Assembly (NCBI GenBank): GCA_947177175.1
Contig: CAMWTK010000007.1
Coordinates: 1-62,330 of the forward strand
Length of the DNA stretch: 62,330 nt
From: an uncultured Treponema sp.
GTDB taxonomy: Bacteria; Spirochaetota; Spirochaetia; Treponematales; Treponemataceae
Direction: 5' to 3'
Positions 25,089 to 33,726 of the stretch are shown one piece after another. Position 1 is the stretch's first letter, and the number at the start of each line of letters is the position of its first letter. Made by a program: the position numbers and the translations under genes. The notes beneath the pieces were generated by a model. The model had not been told where the DNA came from and searched no databases. It saw nothing but the letters and a program-made list of their open reading frames with translations.

Positions 25089-25308
25089 GCATATACCCTT
25101 TTATCTGTATAATATATATAGTATACTAGAACGCAATAAAAAACAAGCCCTTGCCGATGCCCAAACAAACGATTGATAACGAATTACAGCAACAACGCCA
25201 GAAAACATACCGTTTCTTGACGTTGAACACTGGAAACATTCCGACCGCTCAGTACATACGTTTCCACTTGCACGGAGATGAACGATTATCTCCCCTCTCA
25301 TTTAAACC

Positions 25309-25337
25309 TTGCCATTTGCACACACATCTTGTATATT
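25309..25337 (+). promoter_or_regulatory. Promoter of the mini-ORF / modF transcript (leaderless type)
   Basis: TTGCCA (25309-25314), 17-bp spacer, TATATT (25332-25337), then 7 bases to the ATG at 25345. No Shine-Dalgarno sequence precedes that ATG. Confidence 0.6.
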
Positions 25338-25344
25338 GTTCCCC

Positions 25345-25449
25345 ATGAGCACAGCAATTGTCGTCCTCAAAGCGGACGAATCAATCGGCAGCAACCCTGT
25401 TTTTTGCACAGGCACAGGGGCGTTGTCGGCGGTCAGGGTGGAATCGTAA
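25345..25449 (+). CDS. 34-aa leaderless mini-ORF coupled to modF
   Basis: Reads MSTAIVVLKADESIGSNPVF and ends after 34 codons, its TAA overlapping the modF ATG (TAATG). It sits exactly 7 bases behind a good -10. I recognise no domain. The arrangement suggests that ribosomes load on the leaderless mini-ORF and reinitiate at modF, which has no obvious ribosome site of its own. It could instead be a non-functional reading frame. Confidence 0.45.
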   Translation: MSTAIVVLKADESIGSNPVFCTGTGALSAVRVES

Positions 25450-27047
25450 TGGCGGCGCTTATTTCTATTCAGAACTGCCGCGTACAGGACGGACGGCGGA
25501 CGTATATTCCCCAGGTCAGTTGGCAGATGAACGCGGGCGAGGCGTGGCTCGTGACGGGCGCGAACGGCAGCGGCAAAGATATGTTCCTGCGCGCGCTTGC
25601 GGGCGAGAAAGATTTTGTGCCGAACTGGACGGCGGAACAAGACGCGGCGTATTCGTCGCAGTTTGACGGATCGGTGGAAATCGTGTCGCTGGAGCGGGCG
25701 GCCGCGCTCATGCAGGAAGAGCGGGACTTGGACGAGACCGACTATATGGATCATCTGGACGAAGGACGCACGGGGCGGCGGTTCATTGCGGAAGTTTTGG
25801 GCGGTCCCGACGCAAAGCACCGCAACCAGCCGCTTCCCCCGGTTGCCGGTCGCCTGGAGACGATGCGCGAAGTCCGGCAGTGCGGCGTGGAACACATTTT
25901 GGATCGCGGGCTGCGGGCTATGTCCACGGGCGAAATCCGGCGGATGCTCCTGTGCCGCGCGTTGCTTTCCCAAAAAAAACTGCTCATCTTGAGCGACCCA
26001 TTTGCGGGGCTTGACGTGACGAGCCGCCATATTCTGCGGGAATTCTTCCAGACGATGGTACGCGGGCAACTGGACGCAGGCGCAGACAGGAACGCCACGC
26101 GGCTCATTTTGGCAATGGAGCGGTATGCGGAAGTCCCCCAGACGATAACGCACGTGCTTGAATTTGCTGACGGCGCGGTTTCGTTCTGCGGCACAAAAGA
26201 CGATTACGAGCGGCTCATTGCCATGCGGCAGGGCGAGGCGCAGAAAACACGCGCCACAGAAAAAAGCGCGCTCACGGACGCATTCGGTCAGATCGTGCGG
26301 GAGACGGCGGCGCACGGCGATGCAGAAACCGAAAGCGGCGCGGACGATCAGCCGCTTGTCAGCCTGCGCGGCGTGAATGTCGGGTGGGACGGGCGGCTTG
26401 TCCTGCGCGACCTGGACTGGACAGTCTATCCCAACCAGCACTGGCTCATTCGCGGGTCGAACGGCAGCGGCAAGACGACCCTGCTCGAACTGATTACCGG
26501 CGACAACAAGCAGGTGTATTCCAACGACGTGCGGCTATTCGGACGCAGACGCGGCACGGGCGAGACGATTTGGGACATAAAAAAGCACTTGGGAATCGTG
26601 AGTTACCGCCTGCACGTGGAATACCGCATGGTGGGCGGCACTGATTTGCAGAGCGTCATCATCTCCGGCTTCCGCGATTCAATCGGGCTGTATGGGCTTC
26701 CCACGGACACCGAAATCGCCGCCGCAAAAAAATGGCTTGCGCTCGCGGGATTTTCCGGGCGGGAGCGAGACAGTTTTGCCTCGTTGAGTTACGGCGAACA
26801 GCGGGCGATTCTGATAATCCGGGCGGCGGTCAAGCAGCCAAAAGTGCTCATCTTGGACGAACCATGCCACGGACTGGACGAACGGCAACGGCAGAAAATC
26901 TTGGACTTGCTCGAAACAATTGCGGACACAAAAACAACAACGCTTCTGCACGTCACCCACGACACAACTGAAGCGTTGCCTTGCGAAAAACATATCTTGG
27001 AGCTTCGTCCGAACGAAACTCCGATGTATCGGATTCTGAAAAACTGA
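25449..27047 (+). CDS. modF: ModF-like tandem ABC ATPase
   Basis: A 532-aa soluble protein of two ABC ATPase domains. The second half matches E. coli ModF closely (YSNDVRLFGRRRGTGETIWD, then IKKHLGIVS), with Walker A RGSNGSGKTT, signature SLSYGEQR and Walker B VLILDEPCHGLD. In the first half the catalytic residues are degenerate: Walker A is GANGSGKD (Asp for Ser/Thr) and Walker B is LLILSDPFAGLD (Ser-Asp for Asp-Glu). E. coli ModF keeps canonical residues there, so domain 1 here is probably a non-hydrolysing partner. The ModF role is tied to molybdate use but not well defined; no mod genes are nearby. Confidence 0.88.
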   Translation: MAALISIQNCRVQDGRRTYIPQVSWQMNAGEAWLVTGANGSGKDMFLRALAGEKDFVPNWTAEQDAAYSSQFDGSVEIVSLERAAALMQEERDLDETDYMDHLDEGRTGRRFIAEVLGGPDAKHRNQPLPPVAGRLETMREVRQCGVEHILDRGLRAMSTGEIRRMLLCRALLSQKKLLILSDPFAGLDVTSRHILREFFQTMVRGQLDAGADRNATRLILAMERYAEVPQTITHVLEFADGAVSFCGTKDDYERLIAMRQGEAQKTRATEKSALTDAFGQIVRETAAHGDAETESGADDQPLVSLRGVNVGWDGRLVLRDLDWTVYPNQHWLIRGSNGSGKTTLLELITGDNKQVYSNDVRLFGRRRGTGETIWDIKKHLGIVSYRLHVEYRMVGGTDLQSVIISGFRDSIGLYGLPTDTEIAAAKKWLALAGFSGRERDSFASLSYGEQRAILIIRAAVKQPKVLILDEPCHGLDERQRQKILDLLETIADTKTTTLLHVTHDTTEALPCEKHILELRPNETPMYRILKN

Positions 27048-27048
27048 C

Positions 27049-27276
27049 TTATTTAATCAGACCGAACGCACGACCAATCGGGTCAAGGTCAAGCAGGCCA
27101 AAGTCAATCAGCCACAGAACCGCAAAACCGATGACGGCAATCAAAACCAGCAAAGCAAGCCCAATCAGCAGCTGGACGAAAACCGGAAGCCGGTCGAATG
27201 CTGCCTGACGTGCCGCCGCCTTTGCGTCGCGGTTTGCCGCTTTTTCAAATGATGAAAGTTCTGTCGTATCTGCCAT
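27049..27276 (-). CDS. Small membrane protein of unknown function
   Basis: A 75-aa protein: a charged N-terminal helix (about 1-30, rich in Ala, Lys, Asp and Arg), then one long hydrophobic segment (VQLLIGLALLVLIAVIGFAV, extending to about residue 60) and a short tail. I recognise no family. It has a good ribosome site (GAGGAG) at ATG 27276, and a one-base gap separates its stop from the convergent modF stop. Confidence 0.65.
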   Translation of the reverse strand: MADTTELSSFEKAANRDAKAAARQAAFDRLPVFVQLLIGLALLVLIAVIGFAVLWLIDFGLLDLDPIGRAFGLIK

Positions 27277-27390
27277 AAAAATCTCCTCGTATGGAAGTCT
27301 ATCTTTATTGTAAACGCAGACCGTCAAATCGTCAAGCAAAAAGATAGACTTTTACGCCGGAAACGACTATAGTAGAAGACGAGGTGCGCT

Positions 27391-28752
27391 ATGCTTTTTT
27401 CACCGAATGAGATTCAAGAGACGGTCAACATGTTTCTGCGGCAGAAACTGGACGTGCGGGCAATCACGATGGGAATTTCCCTGCGCGACTGTGCGTGTGC
27501 CGACGGAAAGGAAAGCCGCCGCCGTATGTACGACAAAATCATGCATTATGCGGGAAAACTCGTGACGACCGGGCAGGACATCGAAAAAGAATTCGGCGTG
27601 CCGATTATCAACAAGCGTATTTCCGTTACGCCAATCAGTCTGGTGGCAGAGGCGAGCGGGGAACAGGACTTTACCGAATGGGCGGTGACGCTCGATTCCA
27701 TTGCAAAAGAGCTGAACGTCGATTTTGTGGGCGGATTTTCCGCGCTCGTGCAGAAAGGCATGACCCCCGGCGACCAAATTCTGATGCAGTCCATTCCGCA
27801 TGCCATGGCAGTGACCGACCGCGTGTGCGCCTCCGTGAACGTGGGAACGACCAAAAGCGGCATCAACATGGATGCCGTAAAAATGATGGGCGACATTTTG
27901 AAAAAGACTGCCGAAGCGACCAAAGACCGCGACAGTTTGGGCTGCGCAAAAGTGGTGGTGTTCTGCAACGCGCCGGAGGACAATCCGTTTATGGCGGGCG
28001 CGTTCCACGGCGTGGGCGAGGCGGAGGCGGTCATCAACGTGGGCGTTTCCGGTCCCGGCGTTATTCTTGCCGCCGCCCGCGAGTACAAAGGACAGCCGAT
28101 TGACGTGCTTGCCGACGGCATCAAGAAAATGGCATTCAAGATTACGCGCATGGGGCAGCTCGTGGGAATGGAAGCGGCGGCACGGCTTGGCGTACAGTTC
28201 GGCATATTGGACTTGTCGCTCGCGCCTACGCCAGCCGTGGGTGACAGCGTTGCACGGATTTTGGAAGAATGCGGCATTGAGGGCGCGGGCGCGCCGGGAA
28301 CGACTGCCGCGCTCGCCATGCTCACTGACATGGTAAAGAAAGGCGGCGTTATGGCAAGCACGAGCGTGGGCGGTCTGAGCGGCGCGTTCATTCCCGTGAG
28401 CGAGGACGAAGGCATGATAAACGCCGTCAAGCAAGGCTCAATCAACCTTGAAAAACTTGAGGCGATGACCTGCGTCTGCTCCGTCGGTCTGGACATGATT
28501 GCCATTCCCGGCGACACGCCCGCCACCACTATCAGCGGCATTATCGCCGACGAAATGGCAATCGGCATGGTGAACAACAAGACGACCGCCGTCCGCCTCA
28601 TTCCCGCGCTCGGAAAAAAAGCCGGTGACTGGGTAGAATTCGGCGGGCTGCTCGGCGGAATGCCCGTTATGAGCGTAAGCCGCTTCGGTTGCGCCGACTT
28701 CATCAACCGCGGCGGCCGCATTCCCGCACCCATACACAGCTTTAGGAATTAA
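27391..28752 (+). CDS. UPF0210 / PFL-family protein
   Basis: A 453-aa protein of the widely conserved UPF0210 (DUF711) family, recognisable by [44 protein letters not shown] and [16 protein letters not shown], and related to the pyruvate formate-lyase superfamily by name. Its reaction is not established. In Firmicutes it usually follows a small ACT-domain gene; none is here. A GAGGTG ribosome site precedes the start, and TATAGT lies about 18 bases further upstream. Confidence 0.92.
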   Translation: MLFSPNEIQETVNMFLRQKLDVRAITMGISLRDCACADGKESRRRMYDKIMHYAGKLVTTGQDIEKEFGVPIINKRISVTPISLVAEASGEQDFTEWAVTLDSIAKELNVDFVGGFSALVQKGMTPGDQILMQSIPHAMAVTDRVCASVNVGTTKSGINMDAVKMMGDILKKTAEATKDRDSLGCAKVVVFCNAPEDNPFMAGAFHGVGEAEAVINVGVSGPGVILAAAREYKGQPIDVLADGIKKMAFKITRMGQLVGMEAAARLGVQFGILDLSLAPTPAVGDSVARILEECGIEGAGAPGTTAALAMLTDMVKKGGVMASTSVGGLSGAFIPVSEDEGMINAVKQGSINLEKLEAMTCVCSVGLDMIAIPGDTPATTISGIIADEMAIGMVNNKTTAVRLIPALGKKAGDWVEFGGLLGGMPVMSVSRFGCADFINRGGRIPAPIHSFRN

Positions 28753-28844
28753 GGGCGGGTAAGGATACTGTTTTTTCAAAACCCGGCGTTTTCCCCGTTG
28801 ACTTTTTGCGGTTTTTGCGTATCTTGTATGGCGGAGGCGGCATT

Positions 28845-29843
28845 ATGAAGATTGCTTTTTACGACACGCGCCCGTATGACCGGGAGTCTTTTGAGCGCGC
28901 GAATGTGGACTTTGGCTTCGGGATCGACTTTTTCGACTTTCACCTGAACGAAAAGACGGCGCTTTCGGCAAAAGGATATGACGCGGTGTGCGCGTTCGTG
29001 AACGATACGATGAGCGCGGCGGTCGTGGAGATTCTTGCGGACTGCGGCGTACAGCTCATCGCAATGCGGTGCGCGGGATACAACAACGTTGACCTTCGTG
29101 CAGCAGAAAAAGTCGGCATAAAAGTCGTGCGCGTTCCGGCGTACTCCCCGCATTCGGTTTCGGAACATGCGGTCGCGCTGCTGATGGCACTGACGCGCCG
29201 CATTCCGCAGGCGTATATGCGCACACGGACGGGTAATTTCTCGCTCAACGGACTGACGGGACGCGACCTTTTCGGGCTGACGGCGGGCATTATCGGCACA
29301 GGAAAAATCGGCATGCTCATGGCGGAGACGCTTTCGGGCTTTGGTATGAAGATAATCCTGTACGATGTCTACCCGAACAAAGCTTGGGCGGCGGAAAAAG
29401 GCTTTGAGTACGTGCCGCTCGAACGGCTTTTTACCGAGGCGGACGTGGTGAGCCTGCACTGCCCGCTCACGGACAGGACAAAGCATATCGTCAACAGCGC
29501 GTCGCTTGCGCTGATGAAAAAAGACGCAGTTATCATCAATACGGGACGCGGCGCGCTCATCGACGCAAAGGCACTCGTCCACGCGCTCAAACGGCAGGCA
29601 ATCGGCGGGGCGGCGCTCGACGTGTACGAAGAGGAAAGCAAATATTTCTTTGACGACTGGTCGGCGGACGTGATTCGCGACGACGTGCTCGCGCGGCTCA
29701 TGACATTCCCGAACGTCATCATCACGGCGCACCAGGCATTCCTCACGGAAAACGCGCTCAAGTCGATTGCGGAAGTGACCCTTTCCAACGTAAAGGCGTT
29801 TGTTGGCGGCGAAAAACTGGAAAACGAAGTGCGGCTTCCGTAA
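28845..29843 (+). CDS. 2-hydroxyacid dehydrogenase, D-lactate dehydrogenase type
   Basis: A 332-aa NAD-dependent D-2-hydroxyacid dehydrogenase. The substrate half includes YDAVCAFVNDTM and MRCAGYNNVDL. The nucleotide domain has GTGKIGM, the catalytic Arg in INTGRGALID, a Glu further on, and the catalytic His in TAHQAFLT. The overall pattern fits fermentative LdhA (pyruvate to D-lactate), though related keto-acid reductases cannot be excluded. A GGAGG ribosome site supports the start at 28845. TTGACT (28798-28803), 16 bp, TATCTT is a likely promoter. Confidence 0.88.
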   Translation: MKIAFYDTRPYDRESFERANVDFGFGIDFFDFHLNEKTALSAKGYDAVCAFVNDTMSAAVVEILADCGVQLIAMRCAGYNNVDLRAAEKVGIKVVRVPAYSPHSVSEHAVALLMALTRRIPQAYMRTRTGNFSLNGLTGRDLFGLTAGIIGTGKIGMLMAETLSGFGMKIILYDVYPNKAWAAEKGFEYVPLERLFTEADVVSLHCPLTDRTKHIVNSASLALMKKDAVIINTGRGALIDAKALVHALKRQAIGGAALDVYEEESKYFFDDWSADVIRDDVLARLMTFPNVIITAHQAFLTENALKSIAEVTLSNVKAFVGGEKLENEVRLP

Positions 29844-29867
29844 GGAAATCGTTGCGGAATAAACGCG

Positions 29868-29909
29868 AAAAAAAAACGCCCCGCTTGCGGCAGTTCGCAT
29901 TGCGGGGCG
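29868..29909 (-). terminator. Terminator-like hairpin with its T run on the minus strand
   Basis: CGCCCCGC (29877-29884) pairs with GCGGGGCG (29902-29909). A run of nine A at 29868-29876 becomes T9 on the minus strand, but both neighbouring genes are on the plus strand. It may end the dehydrogenase transcript inefficiently or terminate antisense transcription. Confidence 0.6.
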
Positions 29910-29965
29910 GAATATGCTGAAAGGAAAGTTTGCCAGCGTTACGAGGTGAACAGGGGAAATCGGCT

Positions 29966-30643
29966 TTGCAATGCAAAAGAGACTATCAGAAACAATTGGA
30001 CGAAATTCTTAAAAACTTGGGGAAAAAAACGAACGGTCGTAAGCCGACGTTATTGCTCCATGCGTGTTGTGCGCCGTGCAGTTCGTATGTGATTGAATAT
30101 CTTTCCGGCTATTTTGCCATAACGATTTTTTATTACAACCCGAACATTCACCCGCGCGCCGAATACGAACGACGGTTAGCCGAATTGAAAAAATTCCTCA
30201 CGCAGTTTCCGCCCGCATTGCACCATGCCGTCAACTTGGTCGTCGCGGACTACAATCCTGAAGATTACTTTACACAAACGAACGTTCGTTCTGAAACAAT
30301 ACTGCAAACTGAACCCGAAAAAGGCGAACGCTGCCGACGCTGTTATGCATTCCGCATGAAAAAAGCGTGGGAATACGCCTGCGAACAGCAATTCGACTGG
30401 TTTACGACAACACTTTCTATCAGTCCGCATAAAGATGCCGAAAAAATCAACGCTATCGGGATTGAATTAGAATCCAGCGAAAAGGAAACGAACGATAGTT
30501 TTTCTTCGTGTCTCACACAATTTCTTCCCGCAAATTTCAAGAAAAAAGGCGGTTTTTTGCGCAGCACGGAATTGAGCGCGGAATACAGTTTGTGGCGGCA
30601 AGATTATTGCGGCTGCGTATATTCGCAAAGGCGAACGTATTGA
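29966..30643 (+). CDS. queH: Epoxyqueuosine reductase QueH
   Basis: A 225-aa QueH (DUF208) enzyme, which performs the last step of queuosine synthesis in tRNA by reducing epoxyqueuosine, independently of QueG. The Cys motifs of the Fe-S and non-haem iron sites are visible: HACCAPCSS near the N-terminus, GERCRRCYAFRM in the middle and DYCGCVYS near the C-terminus, with ITIFYYNPNIHPRAEYERR between. The start is uncertain: no ATG is in frame. TTG at 29966 gives the N-terminus CKRDYQKQLDEIL expected for the family; TTG at 29930 has a nearer AAGGAAAG. Confidence 0.9.
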   Translation: MQCKRDYQKQLDEILKNLGKKTNGRKPTLLLHACCAPCSSYVIEYLSGYFAITIFYYNPNIHPRAEYERRLAELKKFLTQFPPALHHAVNLVVADYNPEDYFTQTNVRSETILQTEPEKGERCRRCYAFRMKKAWEYACEQQFDWFTTTLSISPHKDAEKINAIGIELESSEKETNDSFSSCLTQFLPANFKKKGGFLRSTELSAEYSLWRQDYCGCVYSQRRTY

Positions 30644-30722
30644 TGAAAAGTATTTACAAGCGAACTGCTTTCCGCCCCGCCAAAACATCTCCGCCGCGCA
30701 AATCATCGGTTTATTCTGACAA

Positions 30723-30751
30723 TTGCACATTTTTTGTGATTTTGTTAGAAT
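30723..30751 (+). promoter_or_regulatory. Promoter of the RNA methyltransferase gene (leaderless type)
   Basis: TTGCAC (30723-30728), 17-bp spacer, TAGAAT (30746-30751), then exactly 6 bases to ATG at 30758. There is no Shine-Dalgarno sequence. Confidence 0.75.
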
Positions 30752-30757
30752 AAAATC

Positions 30758-31978
30758 ATGCATACGTTGGTCGCTTTGTGCGCGGTGGGCGCGGAAAAGA
30801 TTTTGGGCAATGAGTTAAAATTGCTTGGATATAAGCTGGCGCGCAATGCGCCCGGTCGTGTTACGTTTGTGGGCGATGACGACGCGCTGTTCCGCACGAA
30901 TCTGTGTCTGCGCACTGCTGACCGCGTGTATTTGCAGATGGCGGCGTTCGACGCGCAGGATTTTGATCAATTGTTTGACGGCGTGTATGCAATCAGCTGG
31001 CAGGATTTTTTGCGCAAAGACAGTCGCGTCGTCGTTGACAAAGTGCGCTGTTACAAATCGACGCTCAACAGCGAGCACAGCATACAGGGCATGGTGCAGA
31101 AAGCGATTTACACGAAGCTGGGCGACATCTGGCGGATGCAGACCCTGCCCGAAAGCGGCGACGAAGTTGATGTGCGCGTGTATCTGGACGAAGACCGCGC
31201 GTATGTCCTGCTCGACTTGAGCGGGCTGCCCCTGCACAAGCGCGGCTACCGCACCGACGGCGGCATTGCCCCGCTGCGCGAGACGACGGCGGCAATCCTG
31301 TTACAGCTGATGCTATGGCGGCGGAAAATGCCGTTTCATGACCCGTTCTGCGGCAGCGGCACGCTTCCCATTGAGGCGACGCTGTATGCGTACAACGTCG
31401 CGCCGGGATTCGGCCGCCGCTTTGCGCTGGAACAGCTTCCCATTTTTGACAGCCGCCGCGCGTTGGAAATCAGACGTGCCGAAGCAGAAAAAATCCGCAC
31501 GGACGTGGAAGTGCGCGTGACGGGCACGGACATTGACCCGCAAGCCGTTGAGCGTGCGCGGCTCAATGCCGAACACGCATGCGTCATGGCAGGACGTGCG
31601 CTCAATCTGATCGACAAAAGCGACAAAGTGCCGCGCCCCGATTTTGATGTCGCCGGATTTGCTGACATTACCGCGCCGTATGAGCAGGGGCTTATCATTG
31701 CGAATCCGCCGTATGGCGAGCGTCTGGGCGATGCCGATCAGGCGCAGCAGCTGTACCGCGACATGGGCGCGCTGTTCGATTCGTTCAAAGGCTGGCAGCT
31801 GGGCGTGATTACGGCGCACAAAAAATTTCAGGAATGCATCGGCCGGTATGCCACGACGCTCAAAAGTTTGAAAGCGGGCAATCTGGACACTATTTTTTAT
31901 ATGTACACGGGCGAAGAAAAACAGCGGGCCGCAAAGCACCGGGGAACAGCACATGGCAATCGTCGTAGAGCACGATAA
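30758..31978 (+). CDS. THUMP-domain RNA N2-guanine methyltransferase (RlmL/YpsC type)
   Basis: A 406-aa SAM-dependent methyltransferase. Residues about 1-160 contain a ferredoxin-like plus THUMP RNA-binding region (EKILGNELKLLGYKL, HSIQGMVQKAIYTKL). The Rossmann domain shows HKRGYRTDGGIAPLRETTAA, motif I DPFCGSGTLPIEATL and catalytic motif IV NPPYGERLGD. The family methylates guanine N2 in 23S rRNA (RlmL at G2445). The C-terminus ends in a basic tail, and its last 26 bases overlap the start of the tetR gene. Confidence 0.9.
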   Translation: MHTLVALCAVGAEKILGNELKLLGYKLARNAPGRVTFVGDDDALFRTNLCLRTADRVYLQMAAFDAQDFDQLFDGVYAISWQDFLRKDSRVVVDKVRCYKSTLNSEHSIQGMVQKAIYTKLGDIWRMQTLPESGDEVDVRVYLDEDRAYVLLDLSGLPLHKRGYRTDGGIAPLRETTAAILLQLMLWRRKMPFHDPFCGSGTLPIEATLYAYNVAPGFGRRFALEQLPIFDSRRALEIRRAEAEKIRTDVEVRVTGTDIDPQAVERARLNAEHACVMAGRALNLIDKSDKVPRPDFDVAGFADITAPYEQGLIIANPPYGERLGDADQAQQLYRDMGALFDSFKGWQLGVITAHKKFQECIGRYATTLKSLKAGNLDTIFYMYTGEEKQRAAKHRGTAHGNRRRAR

Positions 31979-32549
31979 GCGCAGAAAAGAAATTCTGGAA
32001 AAATCGTTCGACCTGTTCTGCCGCGAAGGCTACGATGACGTGACGTTTCAGAAAATTGCCGATGCCTGCGGAATCACCCGGACCACGCTGTATATCTACT
32101 TTAAGAACAAAAGGGAGATTTTCGCCTGGAGCATCAAGCAGTTCTTGCAGGATTTGGAAAAGTCGCTGCTGCAAATCGTCCGCGACCGCTCGCTTTCGTC
32201 GGAGCAGTGCATCCGCAGTATCTGCGACCATATTATTACTGAAGAACAGAAAAATCCCGCGCTGTTTGCCGTGCTGCTCAGCTATCTGATACAAATCCGC
32301 AAGGCGGGCGAAGACCCCGGCGAGCGTGTGCGGCGGCGTACCGTGCGGATGCGCCATTTGCTCAGTACGCTTATTATCCGCGGGCAGAACGCGGGCGAAT
32401 TCAAAAAACTGCCCGTAAAGGACATTGAGGAACTGCTGTACACGCTGTTGGAATCCGCCATTTTCCGGCTTGCCGTGCTGAATCAGCGCGACATCTCCAT
32501 GGTCAGAACGTCAGTCGATTTGGTCATCAGCGGGCTGCTGAAAAAATGA
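31953..32549 (+). CDS. TetR/AcrR-family transcriptional regulator
   Basis: A 198-aa one-component repressor. The N-terminal helix-turn-helix is typical: KRRKEILEKSFDLFCREGYDDVTFQKIADACGITRTTLYIYFKNK (residues about 9-53). The C-terminal ligand domain is helical with no recognisable ligand signature. It overlaps the upstream methyltransferase gene by 26 bases and is probably expressed with it. A candidate target is the convergent lipoprotein gene or an unlinked efflux system; no operator was found. Confidence 0.9.
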   Translation: MAIVVEHDKRRKEILEKSFDLFCREGYDDVTFQKIADACGITRTTLYIYFKNKREIFAWSIKQFLQDLEKSLLQIVRDRSLSSEQCIRSICDHIITEEQKNPALFAVLLSYLIQIRKAGEDPGERVRRRTVRMRHLLSTLIIRGQNAGEFKKLPVKDIEELLYTLLESAIFRLAVLNQRDISMVRTSVDLVISGLLKK

Positions 32550-32550
32550 C

Positions 32551-33621
32551 CTACGGTCGGAACGGCGTAATGTCAAGCGACGGTATGCCGTCCGCTACCG
32601 GCACATTGTCTGCCACGGGCACGGCGGCTCTGTCCGCGTCCGAATAGTCAAAATCATTCTGCGGCTCTTGTATTGACGGCACGATGAACGTCGATACCGG
32701 CGAAGTGTTCCATGTGCCTTTGTCGTCTTTGTAATCATATTGTATCGTTTTTTCGGACAACAAAATCGGCGGTGTCCAATAATAATTTGTATAATTCTTG
32801 TTCTTGATTTGCGTGTCGTCGCCTTTATACCCGATTTTATGAACACCGATAATACCGACAACCGTAAGCTTTCGGTCGCGGAATGTGGCGGGTAACACCG
32901 TGTACAAATTCATTGTGGCGGAATTGGAATTGTCATCGATGTTTCCTCCAGTATACCAGGGGTTTGTTTCGTCTTTGCCGCCGCTAGTGTTATTCTCTTC
33001 GTTCGATGAAAGAAAGTCGGCGCGTGAGGCGAGCAGAAACGGCTTTTTGGTCGTCTGTCCGTTTATGCCGATGATGACGTGCAGTTCCTCAAAATCCATG
33101 GGAACGGTTACCTTACATTGCAAGGAAAGCGTATAGATTTTTTCTGAATCATAATCATCCTGCACGTATCGGAAATCCAACCCGTCGTCAGCAGTGAGCG
33201 ACACATCGGTCTTGGCATCTTTCAGGGCGGGCATGGATCTGCTCGAGTTTGAGTAGGTGTATTTTGCATTGTCCCAATAGCGGATAAAATAACGATACTC
33301 AGTACCGTCACTGCCGCCGACGTATGCATCTTCAAAAGTAAAGGCTTCGTATTTGCCGATAGAGTCGCGGGGAATCACCTGACCGATGTTTACAATTTTG
33401 TCTACCGAATCAAACCCGTTGGAGCTTTCTTCCCGAAAAACGTTTGCGTACTGCATATCACCGACAGGCGCAAAACTGATAAAATAGGTGTCCTGCTTTT
33501 CGTTCGCATAAACCGTCGGCGCGTCAATGCCGTTATAGCTTTCCTCAACGATGCACGAGGGAACGGACGCGATGGCGCAGATGAGTACGATTGCCGCAGA
33601 AATCCCCGCGTATTTTTTCAT
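32551..33621 (-). CDS. Lipoprotein of unknown function
   Basis: A 356-aa exported lipoprotein. The signal peptide ends in lipobox VPSC (Cys 23). The mature protein is beta-rich with many Tyr, Asp and Asn residues (YFISFAPVGDMQYAN, RYFIRYWDNAKYTYSNSS, NKNYTNYYWTPPILLSEK), which resembles extracellular fibronectin-III-like or adhesin-like surface proteins, but I cannot name a family. The ribosome site AGGAG sets the start at 33621; the longer open frame upstream is not supported. Its stop abuts the convergent tetR stop by one base. Confidence 0.75.
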   Translation of the reverse strand: MKKYAGISAAIVLICAIASVPSCIVEESYNGIDAPTVYANEKQDTYFISFAPVGDMQYANVFREESSNGFDSVDKIVNIGQVIPRDSIGKYEAFTFEDAYVGGSDGTEYRYFIRYWDNAKYTYSNSSRSMPALKDAKTDVSLTADDGLDFRYVQDDYDSEKIYTLSLQCKVTVPMDFEELHVIIGINGQTTKKPFLLASRADFLSSNEENNTSGGKDETNPWYTGGNIDDNSNSATMNLYTVLPATFRDRKLTVVGIIGVHKIGYKGDDTQIKNKNYTNYYWTPPILLSEKTIQYDYKDDKGTWNTSPVSTFIVPSIQEPQNDFDYSDADRAAVPVADNVPVADGIPSLDITPFRP

Positions 33622-33714
33622 CGTGGGTCTCCTAAAAACACAGATATGCTCATTTATCGGCAGAAATACGGGCAAAGCACAGCATTTTGTCTTTTCCTGC
33701 GCGGCTTTGTGGAG

Positions 33715-33720
33715 TATAAT
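33715..33720 (+). promoter_or_regulatory. -10 element for the 33727 gene (leaderless type)
   Basis: A perfect TATAAT at 33715-33720, followed by exactly 6 bases and the ATG at 33727. No good -35 hexamer is visible and there is no ribosome site. Confidence 0.5.
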
Positions 33721-33726
33721 AACGGC

